A stretch of DNA of 64,000 nucleotides from Sulfitobacter sp. THAF37 (GTDB taxonomy: Bacteria; Pseudomonadota; Alphaproteobacteria; Rhodobacterales; Rhodobacteraceae): the NCBI RefSeq assembly GCF_009363555.1, contig NZ_CP045372.1:1499501-1563500 (forward strand), read 5' to 3'. A program made the position numbers and the translations under genes. Positions 59,452 through 64,000 of the stretch are shown here, piece after piece. Each line of letters opens with the position of its first letter. Positions within the stretch are counted from its first letter, which is position 1. The notes beneath the pieces were generated by a model that was not told the origin of the DNA, searched no databases, and was given only the letters and a program-made list of their open reading frames with translations.

Positions 59452-59457
59452 TTTATA
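59452..59457 (-). promoter_or_regulatory. -10 element of the leuL-leuA promoter
   Basis: TATAAA on the minus strand ends 7 bases before the leuL start codon. A convincing -35 element at 16-18 bases is not obvious: CTTTTC fits the 17-base distance but is weak. Confidence 0.5.
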
Positions 59458-59600
59458 ACCTGCGTTTCGCAAATGAAAAGGGTTCAATCGGCGGCGACGC
59501 GACCGGACGGCCGGGCCGCACACCGGCTTTGCGGATTTACGGTCCGGACCGGCGTTGATTGCGGGCGCGATACATCTAATTCCTCGAAAAGGAGGATGTC

Positions 59601-60044
59601 ATGAGCCAACCGGAAAAGACGAAACTCGTGGGCGTGAACCACCTTGTGCTGGAAGTCGGCGATCTGGAGGAGGCGCTGGCGTTCTACCGGGCGGTCTTTG
59701 ACTTTGATTTGCGCGGGCGCAGCGACACGATGGCCTTCATCGACATGGGCGACCAGTTTCTGGTGCTGTCGCAGGGCCGCGACCAGGCACCTGACGAGGG
59801 CCGGCATTTCGGTCTCGTGGTCGAAGATCGCAGCGGCGTGCCCGCGCGTGTCCGCGCCGCAGGGGGGACGATGCTGGATACCGGGTACATGGATTTCCAC
59901 GATCCCTGGGGCAACCGTGTCCAGGTGGTCGACTACCGCGATCTGCAATTCACCAAGACCGACGCGGTGCTGCGCAAGATCGGTGTCAGCGGGAACAAGA
60001 CCGACGACGCGCAACAGGAACTGCGCGACAAGGGCATGCTCTGA
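59601..60044 (+). CDS. VOC family (glyoxalase-like) protein
   Basis: This 147-aa vicinal-oxygen-chelate protein has two beta-alpha-beta-beta-beta modules. The first begins LVGVNHLVLEVGDLEEALAFYRAVFDF in parts (residues ~9-35; the His is a likely metal ligand) and the second has FGLVVEDRSG and MDFHDPWGNRVQVVDYRD, with a Glu/Asp-type ligand region near the end. Such proteins act as isomerases, dioxygenases or resistance proteins, and the reaction here is unknown. AAAAGGAGG gives a strong start. It heads a three-gene operon with an SDR protein and a photolyase. The 318 bp between leuA and this start hold the leuL leader region and this gene's own promoter. Confidence 0.87.
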   Translation: MSQPEKTKLVGVNHLVLEVGDLEEALAFYRAVFDFDLRGRSDTMAFIDMGDQFLVLSQGRDQAPDEGRHFGLVVEDRSGVPARVRAAGGTMLDTGYMDFHDPWGNRVQVVDYRDLQFTKTDAVLRKIGVSGNKTDDAQQELRDKGML

Positions 60045-60709
60045 TGGCGCGGCTGCTGGTGATCGGGGCTTCAGGCGGCATCGGGGCCGCCCTGGCCGCT
60101 GCGGCAGGCGGTCGCGGCGACGACGTGACCGAACTGTCGCGCTCGCGCGACGGGTTTGACATCACCGATGAAGCGTCGGTGGCCGAACATCTGGGCGCGC
60201 TTGAGGGGCCGTTCGATCAGGTGATCGTGGCCACCGGCGCGCTTGAGATCGACGGTGCCGAGCCGGAAAAGACGATCCGTTCGATTCGAAAAAAGGCGAT
60301 GTTGGACCAGTTCGCGCTGAACGCCGTCGGTCCGGCCCTGGTCCTGGCCCATGCCCAGGATCTGCTGCCGCGCGACGGGCGCAGCGTGCTGGCGGTGCTG
60401 TCGGCACGGGTCGGCTCCATCGGCGACAACCGGATCGGCGGCTGGATCAGCTATCGCAGCGCCAAGGCGGCGGTGAACCAGATCGTCCATACGGCGTCGA
60501 TTGAACTGGCTCGCACGCACAAGGACGCGGTGTGCGTGGCCCTGCACCCCGGCACCGTGGCGACACCCTTTACCGAAAAGTACCTTGGCCGGCATCCCGC
60601 CGTGCAACCGGAAGAGGCGGCGCAGAACCTGCTGTCGGTGATGGCAGGGCTGACGCCGGACGACAGCGGCGGGTTCTTCGACTACGCCGGAAAGCCGGTC
60701 GAATGGTAA
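60044..60709 (+). CDS. SDR-type NAD(P)-binding protein (CsgA-like)
   Basis: This is a 221-aa short-chain dehydrogenase-like protein. The nucleotide motif is VIGASGGIGAALAAAAGG (residues ~5-22). The catalytic YxxxK appears as YRSAK (in GGWISYRSAKAAVNQIVHTAS), and an upstream Ser lies in LSARVGSIGDN. The short C-terminus resembles CsgA/carbonyl-reductase-like members that act on small carbonyls. It overlaps the VOC gene by one base and the photolyase gene by 7 bases, so the three genes are translationally coupled. Confidence 0.88.
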   Translation: MARLLVIGASGGIGAALAAAAGGRGDDVTELSRSRDGFDITDEASVAEHLGALEGPFDQVIVATGALEIDGAEPEKTIRSIRKKAMLDQFALNAVGPALVLAHAQDLLPRDGRSVLAVLSARVGSIGDNRIGGWISYRSAKAAVNQIVHTASIELARTHKDAVCVALHPGTVATPFTEKYLGRHPAVQPEEAAQNLLSVMAGLTPDDSGGFFDYAGKPVEW

Positions 60710-62232
60710 AGCGGCTGGTTCTTGTCCTGGGCGATCAGCTGTCTGACCGGCTGAGCGCCCTGCGCGAGGCCGACAAGGCGCGCGATGTGGTGGTCATGGC
60801 CGAGGTCGCGGAAGAAACGGACTATGTCCGCCATCACCCCAAGAAGATCGCCCTGATCTTTGCCGCCATGCGCAAATTCGCGGCGGCGCTGGAAAAAGAC
60901 GGCTGGGAGATGCGCTATACCCAGCTTGACGACACGCAGAACGCGGGCAGCATCTTCGGCGAACTGCTGCGCCGGGCAGAAGAGACCGGGGCGGAGGAAG
61001 TACTGACGACCGAGCCGGGCGAATGGCGGCTGATCGACAAGCTCAGGCATGCGCCGATCAAGACCCGGATCCTGCCGGACGACCGTTTCATCGCGACCCA
61101 CGCCGAATTCGACGACTGGGCCAGGGGGCGAAAGGCGCTGCGGATGGAATATTTCTACCGCGACATGCGGCGCAAGACCGGCCTGCTGATGGATGGTGAC
61201 GCCCCCGCGGGCGACAAGTGGAACTACGACCACGACAATCGCAAACCCGCCCCGGACGAGGTCGACTTTTCCGGCCCGATGCAGTTCACCCCCGACGAGA
61301 CGGTGGAAGAGGTGCTGGACCTGGTGGAGACGCGTTTCGGCGACAGGTTCGGCGACCTGCGGCCGTTTCACTATGCCACCGATCAGGGGCAGGCGCGTCG
61401 GGCGTTGTCGCATTTCATCAGACACGCGCTGCCCCGGTTCGGGGATTACCAGGATGCCATGATGGAAGGGCAGGCGTGGCTCTATCATTCGATCCTGTCG
61501 CCCTACATCAACATCGGCCTGCTCGACCCGCTGGAGGTCTGCCGCGCGGCCGAGGACGCCTGGAAGGCGGGCGATGTGCCGATCAATGCCGCCGAAGGTT
61601 TCATCCGGCAGATCATCGGCTGGCGCGAGTATATTCGCGGCATCTATTTCCTCGAAGGGCCGGAATATGCGCAGCGCAACAGGCTGGGGCATGACCGGAC
61701 GCTGCCGGATTTCTTCTGGAACGGGGAAACCCGGATGAACTGCGTGGCGCAGGCCGTATCGCAGACGCGCGAACATGCCTATGCGCATCACATCCAGCGG
61801 CTGATGGTCACGGGAAATTTCGCGCTGCTGGCGGGGCTGAACCCGCAGGACCTGCAGGAGTGGTACATGGCCAGCTACATCGACGCCTTTGAATGGGTCA
61901 TGTCGGCCAACGTGATCGGGATGAGCCAGTTCGCCGACGGCGGTGTGGTGGGGTCCAAACCCTATGTGTCGTCCGGCAACTACATCGACCGCATGTCGGA
62001 CTACTGCAAAGGCTGCTCCTACAGCGTCAAGGACAAGACCGGCGAGGATGCCTGCCCGTTCAACCTGCTCTATTGGCATTTCCTGGACCGGCACCGCGAC
62101 CGGTTCGAGGGCAACGGGCGCATGGGCAACATGTACCGCACTTGGGACCGCATGGATGCCGACCGGCGCGAGACTGTGGTGCAGGACGCCGACGCCTGGC
62201 TGAAAAGGCTGGACGCGGGCGAACGCGTCTGA
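60703..62232 (+). CDS. Iron-sulfur bacterial (6-4) photolyase/cryptochrome, PhrB-like
   Basis: This 509-aa flavoprotein belongs to the FeS-BCP group, which repairs UV (6-4) photoproducts with blue light. The N-terminal Rossmann domain starts VKRLVLVLGDQLSD. The four cluster cysteines are Cys347 (RMNCVAQ), Cys435 and Cys438 (YCKGCSY) and Cys451 (DACPFN), with the same spacing as in Agrobacterium PhrB. FAD-domain segments include INAAEGFIRQIIGWREYIRGIY. I set the start at the ATG at 60703, overlapping the SDR stop. It carries FAD, a [4Fe-4S] cluster and probably a lumazine antenna, by homology. Confidence 0.93.
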   Translation: MVKRLVLVLGDQLSDRLSALREADKARDVVVMAEVAEETDYVRHHPKKIALIFAAMRKFAAALEKDGWEMRYTQLDDTQNAGSIFGELLRRAEETGAEEVLTTEPGEWRLIDKLRHAPIKTRILPDDRFIATHAEFDDWARGRKALRMEYFYRDMRRKTGLLMDGDAPAGDKWNYDHDNRKPAPDEVDFSGPMQFTPDETVEEVLDLVETRFGDRFGDLRPFHYATDQGQARRALSHFIRHALPRFGDYQDAMMEGQAWLYHSILSPYINIGLLDPLEVCRAAEDAWKAGDVPINAAEGFIRQIIGWREYIRGIYFLEGPEYAQRNRLGHDRTLPDFFWNGETRMNCVAQAVSQTREHAYAHHIQRLMVTGNFALLAGLNPQDLQEWYMASYIDAFEWVMSANVIGMSQFADGGVVGSKPYVSSGNYIDRMSDYCKGCSYSVKDKTGEDACPFNLLYWHFLDRHRDRFEGNGRMGNMYRTWDRMDADRRETVVQDADAWLKRLDAGERV

Positions 62233-62242
62233 CCCTGCCCTG

Positions 62243-63046
62243 TCAGAGCTGCCCGGCGGCCTGAAGCCGCTCCAGCCCGTAGCGCAGGTGTTCCGTGCGG
62301 AAGGAATGACCGCCCGGGAACAGGCAAAAGTCGAGCATATCGCCCGTGGGCGCTGACCGCACCTCGCAGTTCAGGTCTTCATAGCTGGTCGCAACGGCAG
62401 GGCCGAAATCTCCGAAATCCTCGTAAAGCGCGATCGCATCCGCCACCTCGCCCTGCTTGGTTTCATTGATGACCCGGCCGGTCAGCGGCACCGTCCTGTC
62501 CGCGTCGCCGTGGATGTGCACGATGGATGACACCGGTGGCACGCAGGTTTCGGGCGGTTCCAGCCAAAAGGTGCCAGACATGGGGATGAACCCGGCAAAG
62601 GCGCCCGGATGGCTGCAGGCGAGGTTCCATACCATCATGCCGCCCGCCGAAAACCCGGCGGCGACGATGCGGTCGGGGTCGATGGGAAACCGGTCTTTCG
62701 CGTCGGCCAGCACGGCGTCGAAATAGGCGAATTCAGCCGCGCCCGTGCTGTCGAAGGTCCCCGGCCCGTTCGGCAGATCCCACGACCCGTCAATGCCATT
62801 GGCGGCGATCAGGGCAAGACCTGCATCCGACAGCATGCGGCGCAAGCTGCCATTGCGCATCGCTCCGGCGGCGGAGCCACGGTAGCCATGCGACCAGACC
62901 AGCGCGCCGACCGGCGTTGCGCCGTCGTGGCCTTCGGGCATGGCAATACGGTAAGTACGGTCGCCCACGGTACAATCCGTGTCCGGCCCGCAGGCGAAGG
63001 CGGGCGTGGCGAGAATGAAGGCGATGAGGGAAATGAATCTGCGCAT
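62243..63046 (-). CDS. PHB depolymerase-like exported esterase
   Basis: This 267-aa alpha/beta hydrolase of the LpqC/PHB-depolymerase type has a signal peptide (residues ~1-18, ISLIAFILATPAFA). The nucleophile Ser is in AAGFSAGGMMVWNLAC (GFSAG, near 131), the Asp in VHIHGDADRTVPL near 180, and the His in FPGGHSF near 249; Cys residues may form disulfides. The family cleaves polyesters or feruloyl esters, but the substrate is unknown. It converges with the photolyase gene with a 10-base gap. Confidence 0.87.
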   Translation of the reverse strand: MRRFISLIAFILATPAFACGPDTDCTVGDRTYRIAMPEGHDGATPVGALVWSHGYRGSAAGAMRNGSLRRMLSDAGLALIAANGIDGSWDLPNGPGTFDSTGAAEFAYFDAVLADAKDRFPIDPDRIVAAGFSAGGMMVWNLACSHPGAFAGFIPMSGTFWLEPPETCVPPVSSIVHIHGDADRTVPLTGRVINETKQGEVADAIALYEDFGDFGPAVATSYEDLNCEVRSAPTGDMLDFCLFPGGHSFRTEHLRYGLERLQAAGQL

Positions 63047-63144
63047 GGCACACCCTAAGCCCCGAACAACCCGGCATTCAATTCACAAGCCCGTGGCACC
63101 CTGCAAGATGGCCGCCCGGTGAAGGGCGACCCCGAAAGTCACTT

Positions 63145-63735
63145 TCAGTCGATCAGCTTGCCTGTGATCTCAACCAGTCGCTTGGCCTGAAAATCCACGG
63201 CCTTCTTGCCGAGGTCGTCGAATTCACCGGCTGTACCGGAGTACCCGTAGGGGTTCCCGTCCTGAAACTTGACCTCGTCGGCGTAGCCCGGCGCGACGAT
63301 GATCGTGCCCCAGTGCATGGCCGACTTATAGAGGTTCTGGATCGTGCCCTCACGTCCGCCGTGAGCTGTCTGCGCAGAGGTTGTCGCGGTGATCGTCTTG
63401 TTCACCAGCTTGCCCTCCTGCCAGAGCGGACCGAGCGTGTCGATGAAGGCTGCCATCTGGCTGGGCAGGTTGCCATAGCGCGTGGGGAAGGAGAAGAAGT
63501 AGCCGTCAGCCCAGGTCATGTCATCGTGCGACACTTCGGGAATGTCCTGCATCTTTTCCACTTGGTTCTTCCAAGCTTCCTGCCCGTCGATGACCGATTG
63601 CGGTGCCGTTTCGGCGGCGCGACGCAGGCGTACTTCGGCCCCGGCGGCTTCGGCGGCTTCCTTGGCGGCCAGCGCGATCTGATGGTTGGTGCCATAGGTG
63701 GTATAGAAGATGACGGCGATCTTGGGGGTGCTCAT
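63145..63735 (-). CDS. wrbA: NAD(P)H:quinone oxidoreductase WrbA
   Basis: WrbA is an FMN-binding tetramer that reduces quinones by two electrons, limiting oxidative stress. The 196-aa protein has the flavodoxin-like N-terminus KIAVIFYTTYGTNHQIALA, with an FMN phosphate loop, then FFSFPTRYGNLPSQMAAFIDT and the C-terminal STSAQTAHGGRE-type loop (TTSAQTAHGGREGTIQN). I chose the ATG at 63735 because AAGGAG lies just upstream; the open frame continues 24 codons further. It diverges from the metallopeptidase gene. Confidence 0.94.
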   Translation of the reverse strand: MSTPKIAVIFYTTYGTNHQIALAAKEAAEAAGAEVRLRRAAETAPQSVIDGQEAWKNQVEKMQDIPEVSHDDMTWADGYFFSFPTRYGNLPSQMAAFIDTLGPLWQEGKLVNKTITATTSAQTAHGGREGTIQNLYKSAMHWGTIIVAPGYADEVKFQDGNPYGYSGTAGEFDDLGKKAVDFQAKRLVEITGKLID

Positions 63736-63879
63736 GAGGTGCTCCTTGGATTGGACATATGATTGTAAAATGACACAGAGGACAGTTCGTTCCGCTCGGC
63801 AACGCACAAGGCCTGTGATAATTTGCAGAAGGGGCCGCGGGCCTTTTACTTCACGCCCCTGCGGCCCATATCTGCGGTC

Positions 63880-64000
63880 ATGACCGCTGACATCCCCGAT
63901 CTCGACCGTTTCGAGGGCATTGCACGCCGCACTGTCGAAGACTTTCCGCCACCGTTCCGGAGCGCGGCGCGCGACGTGCTGCTGCGCGTGACCGACTGGC
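63880..64000 (+). CDS. Metallopeptidase family protein, 3'-truncated by window end
   Basis: The first 40 codons begin TADIPDLDRFEGIARRTVED and continue FPPPFRSAARDVLLRV, resembling the start of the small zincin-like (PF06262) family, whose HExxH motif would lie beyond the window. I see no good ribosome-binding site, and only the N-terminus is available, so the call is tentative. It diverges from wrbA. Confidence 0.6.
   Translation, partial: MTADIPDLDRFEGIARRTVEDFPPPFRSAARDVLLRVTDW

Overview
The window is about 64 kb of GC-rich chromosome, most consistent with a marine alphaproteobacterium of the Rhodobacteraceae (Roseobacter group). That placement is an inference. It rests on the gene types (bioMNY, rpsU divergent from a COQ9 gene, a TrcR/DUF1013 regulator, dnaX-ybaB-recR, aerobic benzoyl-CoA box genes with TRAP transport, a membrane-anchored cytochrome c, a CpdB-like nucleotidase, an Fe-S photolyase). 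I see no prophage, CRISPR array, rRNA operon or intact insertion sequence. The only clear mobile DNA is a 364-bp element without a transposase at 57.3-57.6 kb.

Layout. 0-4.2 kb: 3' end of pheT, a YtoQ protein, a GST, mscL, and a TetR/darcynin divergent pair. 4.3-7.9 kb: alanine dehydrogenase with a divergent Lrp/AsnC regulator, a TauE exporter, rpsU and a COQ9 protein. 7.9-13.3 kb: the biotin uptake system bioMNY facing an unusual acyl-CoA ligase/thiolase pair, then a quinone oxidoreductase. 13.4-17.7 kb: RNase T2, TrcR, a membrane EEP-family protein, and ornithine decarboxylase behind a structured leader holding a 45-codon ORF. 17.7-23.2 kb: recR, ybaB and dnaX, a zinc peptidase, an RTX-like protein and the SRP RNA. 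23.2-30.9 kb: cpdB-like, nudC, small lipid-binding-type proteins, a PepSY membrane protein with a DUF2946-like partner, pheA and cytochrome c. 31.0-36.9 kb: a yejABEF peptide ABC transporter. 36.9-44.6 kb: LysR, a PBP-type carboxypeptidase, HAD, clpS, methyltransferase, SDR, desaturase, fasciclin and a tRNA with a CAT anticodon. 44.9-57.7 kb: a TRAP transporter and the benzoate box cluster. 57.7-64 kb: leuA with a leucine leader peptide, an operon ending in a (6-4)-type Fe-S photolyase, a PHB-depolymerase-like esterase, WrbA and the start of a metallopeptidase.

The clearest functional unit is 44.9-57.7 kb. TRAP proteins plausibly import an aromatic acid, a benzoate-CoA ligase activates it, BoxA/BoxB epoxidise benzoyl-CoA, BoxC opens the ring, and BoxR (HTH fused to a shikimate-kinase-like domain) should sense benzoyl-CoA. 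Two perfect TGCA-N6-TGCA palindromes lie before the ligase gene and before boxC and are good candidates for its operators. boxD is not in the window. The last gene, a stand-alone 3-hydroxyacyl-CoA dehydrogenase C-terminal domain, has had its 3' end rewritten by the short mobile element.

Regulatory features not covered by ordinary gene calls are: a 28-aa leucine leader peptide, probably leaderless, before leuA; a 45-aa candidate sensing peptide before ornithine decarboxylase; an intrinsic terminator inside the TRAP operon; and three intergenic copies of a hairpin followed by a TTCGAA-centred palindrome.
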